From Desulfacinum hydrothermale DSM 13146 (GTDB taxonomy: Bacteria; Desulfobacterota; Syntrophobacteria; Syntrophobacterales; DSM-9756): a DNA stretch of 64,000 nt. Positions 8,268 to 17,049 of the stretch are shown piece by piece (the first letter of the stretch is position 1; each line of letters opens with the position of its first letter). The stretch lies in NCBI RefSeq assembly GCF_900176285.1, contig NZ_FWXF01000001.1, forward strand, positions 167,582 to 231,581. Direction: 5' to 3'. Position numbers and translations under genes: made by a program. The notes under the pieces were generated by a model. It saw only the letters and a program-made list of their open reading frames with translations. It was not told where the DNA came from and did no database searches.

Positions 8268-8665
8268 TGGTCCGCGCGTCGGATGTTTCGGCGGGCCCAG
8301 TCGATGAGTTCCTCGTAGGTGGTTCCTTTGGGGAAAAAGGTCACCAGGCCCAGCTGTTTGAGCTGGTCCACGGCCGCCTCGTCAAAATATCCGCCGGCGG
8401 TCACCGCCACGGAATGGGCACCGTTTTCCTTGAGCAGGGCAAACAGCGTTCGGAAATCTTCCACCGACGCTCCGGGAAGGGTGGTGACGCCGATGTGGTC
8501 CACCGATTCCTGGAGGGCCGCGTTGACGATGGCCCGTGGGTCCTCGGATTCGGTGTAGATCACCTCGAAACCCGCCTCACTGAAGGCGCCCGCCAGTCGC
8601 ATCAGGGCCTCTTGATGACCTTCTCCGAACTTGGCCATGAGGATTCGCACTTTCCGCTCACTCAT
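8255..8665 (-). CDS. B12-binding domain protein, methylmalonyl-CoA mutase small-domain type
   Basis: 136 residues from the ATG at 8665 (AAGGGGGAAGAT before it). It is a single cobalamin-binding Rossmann-like domain: VRILMAKFGEGHQEAL, AGFEVIYTESEDP, IVNAALQESVDHIGVTTLPGA, and the C-terminal GxxVTFFPKGTTYEEL. In the family the signature is DGHDRG (DxHxxG), with His as the lower cobalt ligand. Here it is EGHQEA: the His is kept but the Asp is Glu and the Gly is Ala. It could be the separate B12 subunit of an acyl-CoA mutase or a degenerate sensor. No mutase catalytic subunit is nearby. The last three codons and the stop are supplied by repeat copy B. Confidence 0.82.
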   Translation of the reverse strand: MSERKVRILMAKFGEGHQEALMRLAGAFSEAGFEVIYTESEDPRAIVNAALQESVDHIGVTTLPGASVEDFRTLFALLKENGAHSVAVTAGGYFDEAAVDQLKQLGLVTFFPKGTTYEELIDWARRNIRRADQEAF

Positions 8666-8924
8666 ATCTTCCCCCTTGGCTCTGTGGTGGTCCAACCAGG
8701 AAACCGGCCGGCAAGCGGCCGATCGCCTGTTGCCATCGATACGTTATCCCATCGGAATCGTGGATTCCATTGGCTTCATCTGGTGTCGGACGCCCGCACG
8801 GCGCATGGAAGCGCCGGCTGGGCCCCGCCCGGGCGGATCGTCGGTGGTCCCGAGTCCGAGGCGGGTGGGGAACGGCGGCACGGCGTGGGAGCGCTGGGTT
8901 TAGAGTCCTTCACGGACCTTGGTG

Positions 8925-9137
8925 TCAACTGCCCTGATACTTGAAGGAAATGGCGACCCGAGCCCGATAGGCGACCACCTTGCCTTCCTCCAGCTTCATG
9001 TCCAGCTTGGTGATTTCGGCCACCCTCAAATCCCGAAGCGATTTGGACGCTGTTTCCACAGCGTTTTTGGCCGCTTCTTCCCAGGACACGGTGCTGGTTC
9101 CCACCAGTTCGATGATCTTGTAGACGCTTTCCGCCAT
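8925..9137 (-). CDS. Dodecin family flavin-binding protein
   Basis: 70 residues. It matches dodecin along its length: VYKIIELVGTSTVSWEEAAKNAV, SLRDLRVAEI, and the final VVAYRARVAISFKY. Dodecins form hollow 12-mers that store or sequester flavins (or CoA in some). The ATG at 9137 has AAAGGGGGC upstream. A longer in-frame extension to 9278 is Arg/Gly-rich and non-conserved, so I excluded it. An imperfect palindrome GGTTAACGTACATATAACC sits at 9266-9284 in the upstream region and could be a regulator site. Confidence 0.9.
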   Translation of the reverse strand: MAESVYKIIELVGTSTVSWEEAAKNAVETASKSLRDLRVAEITKLDMKLEEGKVVAYRARVAISFKYQGS

Positions 9138-9322
9138 GGGTGCCCCCTTTCCGACCTGCCTGCCGTGCAGGTCCGCTCCATCCGCCGCGCGTGCCGCCCC
9201 TGGCCCGATCCGTCCCCCGGTTCCCTCCGCTGGCCCTTTTCTGCGGGAACCCGGCGACCGATCATGGTTAACGTACATATAACCGGGCCAGGACCGGAAA
9301 CGTAGCCCAAACCCGGATCTCC

Positions 9323-10342
9323 TCAGAAAAGGCGCAGTTGCTGGGTGGAGCGATAGGGGCGCCCCAGGTGCTGGAAGGCCAACCGGGTGGCCACACGTCC
9401 CCGTGGAGTCTTTTTCAGAAAGCCCATTTGGATGAGGTACGGTTCGTAGACTTCTTCCAAGGTGTCCTTTTCTTCGGACACGGCCGCCGCCAGGGTTTCG
9501 ATGCCCACCGGGCCGCCGTCGTACTTTTCGATGATGGTGGACAGGATCCGCCGGTCCATGCGATCGAATCCTTGTTCGTCCACGTCGAGCAACTTGAGGG
9601 CCGCGTCGGCCACGTCCCGGGTGATGACCCCTTCGGCCCGGACTTCCGCATAGTCGCGCACGCGGCGGAGCAGTCGGTTGGCGATCCGCGGGGTTCCCCG
9701 GGATCTCTTGGCGATTTCCTGGGCGCCGTGATCGTCGATGGCAATGTTCAGGATCCGGGCGGCTCGAACCACGATCTCTTTCAGGTCCTCCACCGGGTAG
9801 AATTCCAGGCGCAGGACCACGCCGAAGCGGTCCCGCAGGGGCGGAGACAGGAGGCCGGCTCGGGTGGTGGCCCCCACCAGGGTGAAGGGGGGAAGATCCA
9901 GCTTGATGGTGCGCGCTGAAGGGCCCTGGCCGATGATGATGTCCAGTTGGAAGTCTTCCATGGCCGGGTAAAGGATCTCTTCCACCACGTGGTTGAGCCG
10001 ATGAATCTCATCGATGAAGAGAACCGAACGGGGTTCCAGGTTGGTGAGAATGGCCGCCAGGTCGCCGGGCCGTTCGATCACGGGCCCGGAGGTGGCCCGA
10101 AAGGGCACGCCCATCTCGTGGCTGATGATGGCCGCCAGGGATGTCTTTCCCAAGCCCGGGTGGCCGTGGAGCAGCACGTGATCCAAGGGTTCCGCGCGCT
10201 GGAGGGCGGCTTCCACGAAGATCTTCAGGTTTTCTTTGAGCTCATGCTGGCCCAGGTATTCGTCCAGGGATCGAGGCCGGAGGCTGTTGTCGAGCCCCAG
10301 ATCTTCTTCCCGGGGGTGCGGTTCCACCAGTCGGTCCGTCAT
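9323..10342 (-). CDS. ruvB: Holliday junction branch migration helicase RuvB
   Basis: 339 residues. A AAA+ motor that drives branch migration with RuvA. Walker A is GHPGLGKTS (about 61-69), Walker [11 protein letters not shown], sensor 1 [11 protein letters not shown], the arginine finger region [11 protein letters not shown], and the C-terminal winged helix ends in [13 protein letters not shown]. It follows ruvA with a gap of 109 bases that may hold its own start signals. Confidence 0.97.
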   Translation of the reverse strand: MTDRLVEPHPREEDLGLDNSLRPRSLDEYLGQHELKENLKIFVEAALQRAEPLDHVLLHGHPGLGKTSLAAIISHEMGVPFRATSGPVIERPGDLAAILTNLEPRSVLFIDEIHRLNHVVEEILYPAMEDFQLDIIIGQGPSARTIKLDLPPFTLVGATTRAGLLSPPLRDRFGVVLRLEFYPVEDLKEIVVRAARILNIAIDDHGAQEIAKRSRGTPRIANRLLRRVRDYAEVRAEGVITRDVADAALKLLDVDEQGFDRMDRRILSTIIEKYDGGPVGIETLAAAVSEEKDTLEEVYEPYLIQMGFLKKTPRGRVATRLAFQHLGRPYRSTQQLRLF

Positions 10343-10451
10343 GTTGAAAGGATTCCCCCTTTGCCGTCACATGGCGCGTTGGGTGTGTGGGAGCTGGGGA
10401 AGGTGCCCTCACCAGACCTCTTCTCCCATCCCCCTTCTTGCGCCGGGTCCG

Positions 10452-11060
10452 TCAGCCCAGGCTCCGAAACGCTTCCCGCAAAAGGACCTCCAGCGACGGG
10501 GTTCCTTCCCGGTCGGCCAGGGCCTTTCGGGCCTCTTTCAGGGCCTTGGCGGCTTCCGTGGGCCGATATCCCAAATTGACCAGGGCCGAAAGGGCGTCGG
10601 CGTAGCCGTCGTCTCCAGGTGGAGATGGGGCGGGAGGCGCCTCCCGTTCGGGGACCTGCAGTTTCAGGCGGTCCTTCAGTTCGAGCAGGATGCGTTCCGC
10701 CGTCTTCTTGCCGATGCCCGGGATCTTTTGCAGGCGCTGGCGCTCCTGGAACTGCACCACGCGGCGCAGTTCGTCCGGCTGGATACCGGAAAGAATGGTC
10801 AGGGCCAGCCTGGGCCCCACGCCGGAGATGGCGATAAGAACCGTGAACATCTCCTTTTCTTCGGCGGTATGGAAGCCGAAAAGCTGCAGGGCGTCCTCCC
10901 GAACATGGGTGTGCACGTGAAGCGAGGCGGCCGCTCCCGTTTCCGGCAGGTGGTAAAAGGTGCTCAACGGGACCTGCACGCGGTAGCCCACACCGTGCAC
11001 ATCCACGATCACATGGTCCGGTGCCTTGTGGCGAAGGATCCCTTCCAGATGGGCGATCAT
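10452..11060 (-). CDS. ruvA: Holliday junction DNA-binding subunit RuvA
   Basis: 202 residues. It forms the tetramer that holds the four-way junction and loads RuvB. Domain I (MIAHLEGILRHKAPDHVIVDVHGVGYRV), two helix-hairpin-helix motifs (ISGVGPRLALTIL and IPGIGKKTAERIL), and a C-terminal RuvB-binding domain (DALSALVNLGYRPTEAAKAL) are all present. The start ATG overlaps the ruvC stop in ATGA, which fixes the start at 11060. Confidence 0.97.
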   Translation of the reverse strand: MIAHLEGILRHKAPDHVIVDVHGVGYRVQVPLSTFYHLPETGAAASLHVHTHVREDALQLFGFHTAEEKEMFTVLIAISGVGPRLALTILSGIQPDELRRVVQFQERQRLQKIPGIGKKTAERILLELKDRLKLQVPEREAPPAPSPPGDDGYADALSALVNLGYRPTEAAKALKEARKALADREGTPSLEVLLREAFRSLG

Positions 11061-11587
11061 CGCTGCTCCCCAACCTGCCGGCAAAGCGGCGACGTGCGCG
11101 AGTGCAGGTGACAGACGGCCACCGCCAGGGCGTCGGCGGCGTGGGAACTGAGCCGGCCCGTCACACGCAACAGGGTGCGCACCATCTGTTTCACCTGTTC
11201 CTTGTCCGCCTTTCCGAAACCGGCCACCGCCTGTTTGATCTGCAGAGCGCTGTATTCGAAGACCGGCAGGCCCGCCTGGACGCCGGCCACCACCGCCGCG
11301 CCGCGCGCCTGGCCCAGGATGAGGGCGCTTTTGGCGTTACGGGACATGAAGACGTCTTCCACGGCGCACTCATGGGGTGCCGTCTGTCGAATGAGGGCAT
11401 CGATCCTGGCGAAGATGACCCCGAGCCGTTCGGGAAAGGGAAGGGAGCCCGGAACGGCAATGGTGCCGCTGGTCACGTGCACCAGTCGGTTTCCGTGGCC
11501 GTCCACCACGCCGTAGCCGGTGTGGCGGGATCCCGGGTCGATGCCCAGCACTCGAATCACAGACGGGGTTCCTTTGGTGGTTTCCAT
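11057..11587 (-). CDS. ruvC: Holliday junction resolvase RuvC
   Basis: 176 residues from the ATG at 11587. It cuts junctions bound by RuvAB. Acidic catalytic residues are visible in LGIDPGSRHTGYG (first Asp), AVEDVFM (Glu) and HAADALAVAVCH (Asp pair region). A GTG at 11560, preceded by AAAGGA at good distance and giving a protein starting IRVLGIDPG, is an equally good start. It overlaps ruvA by 4 bases and follows yebC with a gap of 44 bases. Confidence 0.95.
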   Translation of the reverse strand: METTKGTPSVIRVLGIDPGSRHTGYGVVDGHGNRLVHVTSGTIAVPGSLPFPERLGVIFARIDALIRQTAPHECAVEDVFMSRNAKSALILGQARGAAVVAGVQAGLPVFEYSALQIKQAVAGFGKADKEQVKQMVRTLLRVTGRLSSHAADALAVAVCHLHSRTSPLCRQVGEQR

Positions 11588-11631
11588 GTGGATTGCTACC
11601 CAGGCCGGCCACGGTTTTTCGCAGCCGCCGT

Positions 11632-12381
11632 TTACGCCACGGAATTGAGAATTTCGTCCGGAATGTCGAAGTTGGCGTAGGCATGCTGGACGTCGTCGTT
11701 GTCTTCCAGCATGTCTATGAGTCGAAGAAGCTGCTGGGCCGTCTTTTCGTCTTCGATCCGCACGGTGGTCTGGGGCACCATGGTCACTTCCGCCATCTCG
11801 TAGGCCAGGCCCTGTTCGTCGAAGGCCGCCTTCACCTTTTCGAAGTCGCCCACGGTGGTGACCACCTCGAATTGATCGTCCTGGTCCCGAATGTCCTCGG
11901 CGCCCGCCTCCAGTGCCACCTCCATGACCTCTTCTTCGCTCACCTTGTCCTTGCTGAAGACGATCAGGCCATGCTTGTCGAACATCCAGGCCACGCAACC
12001 GGCTTCGCCCAGGCTGCCTCCGTTTTTCGTAAAAATGTGACGCACTTCACTGGCCGCCCGGTTGCGGTTGTCCGTCATGGCCTCCACCAGGATGGCCACC
12101 CCGCCCGGGCCGTAACCTTCGTAGATGACCTCTTCGTAAGCCACCCCTTCCAGCTCGCCCGTGCCCTTCTTGATGGCCCGCTCGATGTTTTCCTTGGGCA
12201 TGTTTTCGGCCTTGGCGGCGGCGATGGCCGCGCGCAGCCGCGGGTTGGCTTCCGGATCCCCGCCGCCCATGCGGGCCGCCACGGTGACTTCCTTGATGAG
12301 CTTGGTGAAGATCTTGCCCCGCTTGGCGTCCTGGGCGGCCTTCTTGTGACGAATGGTGCTCCACTTGGAATGCCCTGACAT
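11632..12381 (-). CDS. yebC: YebC/PmpR family protein
   Basis: 249 residues, full length. It begins [22 protein letters not shown], with [40 protein letters not shown] and [16 protein letters not shown]. The family is reported as a DNA-binding regulator in some bacteria and as a translation factor relieving ribosome stalling in others. The position next to ruvC is widely conserved. GGGGGGAACGACAG before the ATG supports 12381 as the start over the longer reading from 12405. Confidence 0.95.
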   Translation of the reverse strand: MSGHSKWSTIRHKKAAQDAKRGKIFTKLIKEVTVAARMGGGDPEANPRLRAAIAAAKAENMPKENIERAIKKGTGELEGVAYEEVIYEGYGPGGVAILVEAMTDNRNRAASEVRHIFTKNGGSLGEAGCVAWMFDKHGLIVFSKDKVSEEEVMEVALEAGAEDIRDQDDQFEVVTTVGDFEKVKAAFDEQGLAYEMAEVTMVPQTTVRIEDEKTAQQLLRLIDMLEDNDDVQHAYANFDIPDEILNSVA

Positions 12382-12401
12382 CTGTCGTTCCCCCCTTATG
12401 T

Positions 12402-12992
12402 TCACATCGCCTTGTATTTCATGGCGAGAATGTAGATTTCTTTGCTCTGCTTTCGGGATGCGTCCGGTTTGACCACCTTGACCCGTTGGAACCGGCGTTT
12501 GGTCTCCGCCACCAGGGCGTGAAAATCGCTCCCCTGGAAGATCTTGGAGCAGAAGTGCCCTCCGGGCCGGAGCAGCCGGCAGGCCAAGTCCAAGGCCCGT
12601 TCATAGAGCAATTCGGAACGGGCCGCATCGGCCACCTTGATTCCCGAGGTCTTGGGGGCCATGTCGCTCAGGACCACGTCAAACGGCGCGTAGTCCCGCA
12701 ACATCGCCTCCGTGTCTTCCTCGAAGATGTCCCTTTGGAAGGTGATCACGTGGGAAGGAAAAGGGTGGGCAATGGGTTGAAGATCAACGCCCACCACCAC
12801 TCCTTTTGGACCGACCACCCGCTCGGTGAACTGGATCCACGAACCGGGGGCCGCCCCCAGGTCCAAAACCCGCTGCCCGGGCTTGAGGATCCGGTGCTTC
12901 TTCTGGATCTGTTCCAGCTTGTAGATGGCGCGAGCAAGATAGCGTTCCTTCTTGGCTCGGTGAAAGTAGTGGTCCCGGTATGGATGTGACAT
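12402..12992 (-). CDS. rlmE: 23S rRNA (uridine-2'-O-)-methyltransferase RlmE (FtsJ/RrmJ)
   Basis: 196 residues. A SAM-dependent methylase of the large-subunit rRNA A-loop. The SAM motif [11 protein letters not shown] (about 43-53), the acidic [11 protein letters not shown], the lysine in [11 protein letters not shown], and the final [13 protein letters not shown] fit the K-D-K-E catalytic set. The N-terminus [25 protein letters not shown] is typical. It lies 20 bases upstream of yebC on the same strand and probably heads the yebC-ruvCA(B) operon. Confidence 0.94.
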   Translation of the reverse strand: MSHPYRDHYFHRAKKERYLARAIYKLEQIQKKHRILKPGQRVLDLGAAPGSWIQFTERVVGPKGVVVGVDLQPIAHPFPSHVITFQRDIFEEDTEAMLRDYAPFDVVLSDMAPKTSGIKVADAARSELLYERALDLACRLLRPGGHFCSKIFQGSDFHALVAETKRRFQRVKVVKPDASRKQSKEIYILAMKYKAM

Positions 12993-13172
12993 GGATTAAC
13001 CGCCCAAAAATTGTCTTATTTTTCGAAGCTTCTCTCTTATCACAAAGACGGGGGCGTTGCAATCGGCGAGGAACCGCTGTGCGCGCTTTTGACACGGGGC
13101 GGCCGTCGCTTTATGGTGTTCCATAGAAGGGTGGCGTATCCCCAAGGTGTTCCCCCAAGACGGAGGTGTCTC

Positions 13173-13979
13173 ATGACGCAAAAGGGTGCCGGTATCGAGG
13201 AACTGAGGGATTTCGCCGTGTCGGCCATTCGCCGGGCGGGTGAGGAGGCTTTGAAGTGGTACGGCAAGGGTCGGAGCGACACCAAGTTCGATGAGGATCT
13301 GGTCACGGAAGCGGAACTGCACCTCATCGAAACCTTCCACAAGGCGCTTCAGGAAAGGTTTCCGGGCCACGAGGTTTTCGGGGACGCCCCGCCGCGCAAA
13401 GACTATGTGCACGGCCAGGAAGGATTCCTGTGGGTGTACGACGCGCTGGACGGGGTGGCCAATTTCCAGGCGGGCGTTCCCCTTTGGGGCATGTCCTTGG
13501 CCCTGTTGGAAAACTTCTGGCCGGTCCTGGGGCTCTTTTATCTGCCCGCCACCGGGGACCTCTTTTACGCCGAACCGGACACCGGTGCCACCCTCAACGG
13601 AAACCCCATCCGGATCGCCTATTCGGGCGATATGAACAACGAAAGCCTGCTCTTCACCTATTCCCGGTTCCACAACCACTACCGGTCCAACTTCCCCGGC
13701 AAGATCCGCAACCTGGGGTGTACGGCGGCCCATATCTGCTATGTGGCCATGGGGCGAGCGGAAGGGGCCCTGCTCAACAGCGTGTCCTATCAGGATCTGG
13801 CCGCCGCGCAGGTGATTCTCAAGGCGGCGGGAGGAGCCATCGAGAAGGTGGAACAGCCGGGAACCTTCTACCTGAATGAGCATTTCGAAAGCCGGCGCAT
13901 CGAGGTGCCGCTGCTGGCCGCCCCTCGGGGGGCCCATGAAGGCCTTCGGGCCTACCTGAGCCGCACCTCCGCGGTTTGA
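13173..13979 (+). CDS. Inositol monophosphatase family protein, atypical metal site
   Basis: 268 residues from the ATG at 13173 (CGGAGGTGTCTC upstream). The central motif WVYDALDGVANFQAG corresponds to the family WxxDPxDGTxNF, giving two of the metal-binding aspartates. The later aspartate is present in SYQDLAAA. The GEE motif that supplies the first metal-ligand Glu reads VFGDAPPRK here, so that ligand is altered. It may dephosphorylate a sugar or inositol phosphate, PAP or fructose bisphosphate, or it may be degenerate; the specificity cannot be read. It is divergent from rlmE and stands alone. Confidence 0.8.
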   Translation: MTQKGAGIEELRDFAVSAIRRAGEEALKWYGKGRSDTKFDEDLVTEAELHLIETFHKALQERFPGHEVFGDAPPRKDYVHGQEGFLWVYDALDGVANFQAGVPLWGMSLALLENFWPVLGLFYLPATGDLFYAEPDTGATLNGNPIRIAYSGDMNNESLLFTYSRFHNHYRSNFPGKIRNLGCTAAHICYVAMGRAEGALLNSVSYQDLAAAQVILKAAGGAIEKVEQPGTFYLNEHFESRRIEVPLLAAPRGAHEGLRAYLSRTSAV

Positions 13980-14417
13980 CGGATTCCGCACTCGTCGGAT
14001 CAATCGCCGCCCCCGCGGCGGCTCTTCTCAGTGTTTGGGTCCTCGTCCGTGGTGAGTGGTGGGGATCACACCCATCACCCATCACTCAGCACGCCATGCC
14101 GTTGAGTGCTGCCTGAACTGAACGATCCAATGCGTGAACGATGGGGCGCGTTGCCTTCGGCGAACCGGGAATTTGGCTCTGAATCTTTTGCACGTTTCGG
14201 TGAAACGGAGGCTATCGGGGGTTCTTTTCGGTAGGAGCGCCGAGAGGCGCGATCCGAAGGGCCGGCGGAGGATGACCTGCGGTCGTCCTAAGGGGCACGG
14301 AGGGAGCGTGCCTCGCGGCTTTCGCCGCTCCTACCGGGGGATTGGGACGAAGCGTGGGGCCTGAGCTCGTCCCATTTCCATGTGGTCGTTCCATGAGCGG
14401 TATCGACTCATCCCAGA
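13980..14417. other. Intergenic region with no gene
   Basis: About 440 bases between two converging transcription units. The only structure I see is the inverted-repeat unit at 14231-14334 and a short GATCACACCCATCACCCATCACTC direct-repeat-like patch at about 14065-14090. The reading frames here have no ribosome sites and no recognisable protein. Confidence 0.6.
14231..14334. repeat. REP/BIME-like inverted repeat unit
   Basis: A 104-bp unit starts GTAGGAGCGCCGAGAGGCGC and ends GCCGCTCCTAC, so the outer GTAGGAGCG is inverted at the other end. Each end also has its own small hairpin (GCGCCGAGAGGCGC, and GCGGCTTTCGCCGC). This layout, two head-to-head small hairpins, is that of bacterial REP/BIME sequences. 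Only one copy is in the window. Confidence 0.6.
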
Positions 14418-15911
14418 TCACGGCCGCTTCTTGAGAACGTGGCTCAGCACCACGGACAGGGCCGCTGCTGCCAGGCAGACCCCAAAGACCTCTTGCAGAC
14501 CACCGGCGATCACGGTCTGGAGCTTGAATCGCAAGGGTTCGGCCAATCTTTCCTGCATCTCCGGCTTCAGGAGCTCGCGAAGGGCGCTGAGGTTTCTTAG
14601 GTTTTCCGGGCCGGGCAGTCCTTCCAGTTTCTGGAGGGATCGGGAGATGGCGTGGGTGAGCAGGCTTCCGGTGGCTCCGATGCCGATGGTGCCTCCCAGG
14701 GTCCGGGAAAACTGGTGGGACGAGGTGGCCACGCCCAGGTCCCGGGGGTCCAGGCTGTCTTGGACGATGAGCAGGGTGGAGATGGAAACAAAGCCCATCC
14801 CCAGCCCGGCGAGCAAAAGCACGGCGGAGCAGAGGCCCACCGGCGTGCGGGGGCCCAGAAACAGGGAGGCGGCGCAGGCGGCGGCCATGGACCAGGAACC
14901 GGCCAGGGAGGCGCTTTTCTTGGCGATAGCCTGTGACATTTGACCGTAGAACCAGGCCCCGGCGGACCAGCCCAGGCTGAGCGGAATCATGGCCAGGCCC
15001 AACCGGGACGGGCTCTGGAACAAGACGCCTTGGAAGAAGAGGGGAAAGAAGGCCGAAAGGGAAAAGACAGAGAAGCTGCAAGCGAAGGCGGTGGCGTTTC
15101 CCAGGGTGAAGCCCGGGGATGTGAACGAGCTCAGGGGCAGGATGGGTTCGGAGGCCCGCTTTTCCGCGTGGAAAAAGGCGAATCCAAAGACCAGGGTACA
15201 CACCCCCAGGCCCACAATGGGAAGGGAGGTCCAGCCGTAGGTGTCGCCCGCCAGCAGAAAGACGGCCAGCAGGCTCAGGATGGACGCCGAAAGCGTGAAC
15301 GCTCCCAGATAATCCACGTCCGGTCGGCGGTCCCCCCGGGTCCTTTCCTGCATGTGGAGGAGTACCCCCGCCAGGGCGGCCAGGCCCAGGGGCAGGTTGA
15401 TGAAGAAGATCCAGCGCCAGGAGAAGAATTCCACGATGGCGCCCCCCAGGGCGGGGCCCAGGAGGCTGGATACGCCCCAGACGAAACTCACCAGGCCCAT
15501 CATCTTGCCGCGCCGTTCCGGGGCGGAGATATCCGAAATCACGTAGTAACACAGGGCGAAGTTGGCGCCCGCTCCCACTCCCTGGACGGCTCGGGCGGCG
15601 ATGAGCTGCGCCATGGATCCCGCCAGACCGGCGGTCAAAGAACCGGCCAGGAAGATGAGGATGGCCAAGGTGAACAGGCGCCGTGGGCTGAAAAGGTCGC
15701 AGAGCTTTCCGAAAATGGGCAGGGCCACGGCCCGCGTGAGCAGGTAGGCGGAAAAGACCCAGCTGTAGAGGGACAGGCCTCCCAATTCGGCCACCATGGT
15801 GGGCATGGCGGCCCCCACGATCAGGGCGTCCAGCGCCCCGAGAAAGAGCGCCGTCAGGGTGGAGGCGATGATCCAGATATGGGATGTGGGGAGGCGCGAT
15901 GCGGTGGTCAT
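14418..15911 (-). CDS. MFS transporter, DHA2 (14-TM, EmrB/QacA) type
   Basis: 497 residues from the ATG at 15911 (GAAGGGGCCCC upstream). It starts with a helix containing FLGALDALIVGAAMPTM, the DHA2 motif around the first membrane segment. The loop motif GKLCDLFSPRRLFTLAI and the second-half repeat with GMGFVSISTLLIVQDSLD follow. By eye about 14 hydrophobic segments are spread along the chain. Such proteins export drugs or metabolites by proton antiport; the substrate is not evident. No EmrA-like partner or regulator is adjacent. A longer frame reaching 16355 runs through the tRNA gene and is not real. Confidence 0.88.
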   Translation of the reverse strand: MTTASRLPTSHIWIIASTLTALFLGALDALIVGAAMPTMVAELGGLSLYSWVFSAYLLTRAVALPIFGKLCDLFSPRRLFTLAILIFLAGSLTAGLAGSMAQLIAARAVQGVGAGANFALCYYVISDISAPERRGKMMGLVSFVWGVSSLLGPALGGAIVEFFSWRWIFFINLPLGLAALAGVLLHMQERTRGDRRPDVDYLGAFTLSASILSLLAVFLLAGDTYGWTSLPIVGLGVCTLVFGFAFFHAEKRASEPILPLSSFTSPGFTLGNATAFACSFSVFSLSAFFPLFFQGVLFQSPSRLGLAMIPLSLGWSAGAWFYGQMSQAIAKKSASLAGSWSMAAACAASLFLGPRTPVGLCSAVLLLAGLGMGFVSISTLLIVQDSLDPRDLGVATSSHQFSRTLGGTIGIGATGSLLTHAISRSLQKLEGLPGPENLRNLSALRELLKPEMQERLAEPLRFKLQTVIAGGLQEVFGVCLAAAALSVVLSHVLKKRP

Positions 15912-15947
15912 GGGGCCCCTTCGGGCGGCGGTCGGGCGTGGCCGGCA

Positions 15948-15980
15948 TAAAAGAAAGGGGCCGGCGATACCGCCCGCCCC
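15948..15980 (-). terminator. Rho-independent terminator after tRNA-Leu
   Basis: On the minus strand GGGGCGGGCGGTATCGCCGGCCCC forms a GC hairpin with one mismatch, followed by TTTCTTTT. It separates the tRNA from the MFS gene. Confidence 0.65.
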
Positions 15981-15991
15981 TCGATGTTTCC

Positions 15992-16079
15992 TGGTGCCGG
16001 AGGGGAGAATCGAACTCCCACGGGCGCAAGGCCCACTGGATTTTGAGTCCAGCGCGTCTACCAGTTTCACCACTCCGGC
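15992..16079 (-). tRNA. tRNA-Leu (anticodon CAA)
   Basis: 88 nt including an encoded CCA. It starts GCCGGAGTGGTGAAACTGGTAGACGC, has the anticodon stem CTGGA / TCCAG around the loop CTCAAAA (anticodon CAA), and a long variable arm (GGGCC TTGC GCCC) as expected for a class II tRNA. It ends with a TTCGATTC T-loop and GCACCA. Confidence 0.96.
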
Positions 16080-16091
16080 GAAAGCGGCCGA

Positions 16092-16121
16092 ATTATAGGA
16101 GGCGGCTCTCTCACGTGTCAA
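16092..16121 (-). promoter_or_regulatory. Consensus sigma70 promoter of tRNA-Leu
   Basis: On the minus strand TTGACA (16121-16116), an 18-base spacer, then TATAAT (16097-16092). Both hexamers are perfect, and the predicted start is about 10 bases before the tRNA. Confidence 0.85.
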
Positions 16122-16348
16122 GCAAAAGGTCCGTCGGTCATGGGGGGGCTGCTCCAGCGTGAAGGCCTTCGGCAGCTGCGGTCCGTGGTAGGCCAGCGAG
16201 GGCCTAGACAAGGAAAGAACATGCTCGGAGGCCACGTGTCCCACCATGGCCGGCCGCTTTTCCTGCTCCCCCAAGGTCAGCCAGGGGAAGGGGACCGCAC
16301 TCGCTCGCGGGGAACGCTCGGCCCTGTGGACGAACCCAGGGAAAAGTG

Positions 16349-16377
16349 TTGACACGGTTCGGGAGCCCTGCTATAGA
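16349..16377 (+). promoter_or_regulatory. Sigma70 promoter of tRNA-Ala
   Basis: TTGACA (16349-16354), a 17-base spacer and TATAGA (16372-16377) place the start near 16384, about 10 bases before the tRNA. The stretch 16122-16348 between the two tRNA promoters shows no gene. Confidence 0.85.
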
Positions 16378-16394
16378 AACGCTCACTTGCGGCT

Positions 16395-16470
<76 letters not shown>

Positions 16471-16481
16471 GCGAAGGTAAA

Positions 16482-16518
16482 GACGGCCGGTGAAACATTC
16501 ACCGGCCGTTTTCTTTTG
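16482..16518 (+). terminator. Rho-independent terminator after tRNA-Ala
   Basis: ACGGCCGGTGAA / TTCACCGGCCGT is a perfect 12-bp stem with a short loop, followed by TTTCTTTT. Confidence 0.9.
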
Positions 16519-16605
16519 GGCGCTTCACGCGCTGTGTCGGTTCCCCCTTGCCCCATCGCCACCGTTACCCATCCGTTCTTCCAGGTGTTTCAAGCTGTTG
16601 CGCGC

Positions 16606-16738
16606 CCGTGCTGCCGGCCTGGCCAGGCCGCCGTAGGGACGGGTTCCCAACCCGCCCCTACAAAGCTCAAAAAACATCACCTGGCACAGTGGAATGGCAT
16701 TTGTCAGAAAGGCCAAGAGGCCATTGTCAGAGAGCGTC
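16606..16738 (-). repeat. MITE-like repeat, copy C (truncated)
   Basis: About 133 bp match the right two-thirds of copies B and E: GTGCTGCCGGCCTGGCC, the GGGACGGGTT/AACCCGCCCC hairpin (one base decayed), the CATCACCTGGCACAGTGGAATGGCATTTGTCAGAAAGGCC block and the ATTGTCAGAGAGCG end. The GGAGCTTGTCCGA terminus is missing. From 16739 to the DUF3786 start at 17050 I see no gene. Confidence 0.75.
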
Positions 16739-17049
16739 GGCAGCCTCTTTTTCGACCGCCGCTCCGGGGAAGCTGGGGAAGACGGGGCGTTGGGCTTCAT
16801 GGGAAATTTTTTGTTCTTGCTCGCCGCGAAAGAGAAGAACCCAGCCTTTGGCTGGATGGCGGACTTGTGCTTGCGCAGCAGCACCAGGTTGCGGCATGCT
16901 CGGACTCAATGCGGGGGAGCGCGCCGTGACCGCTCATCTCTTGATGCAAATCCGCGGGATGGAGAGGGCCGGTGCGGCCCTTCCCCTTGGGGGCTACCCG
17001 AATTGCGAAGGAACTTCTCAGCCGAAGGAACCAGGAGGAAGGACGGACC

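Noticed and set aside
9266-9284. Imperfect palindrome GGTTAACGTACATATAACC upstream of dodecin as a definite operator
   Set aside because: Only one occurrence, imperfect, with no adjacent regulator gene; kept only as a remark.
11057-11998. 313-residue version of RuvC
   Set aside because: The N-terminal part is the antisense shadow of the yebC region; the real RuvC start is at 11587 or 11560.
14418-16355. 645-residue version of the MFS transporter
   Set aside because: The extra 148 N-terminal residues run through the tRNA-Leu gene and its promoter.
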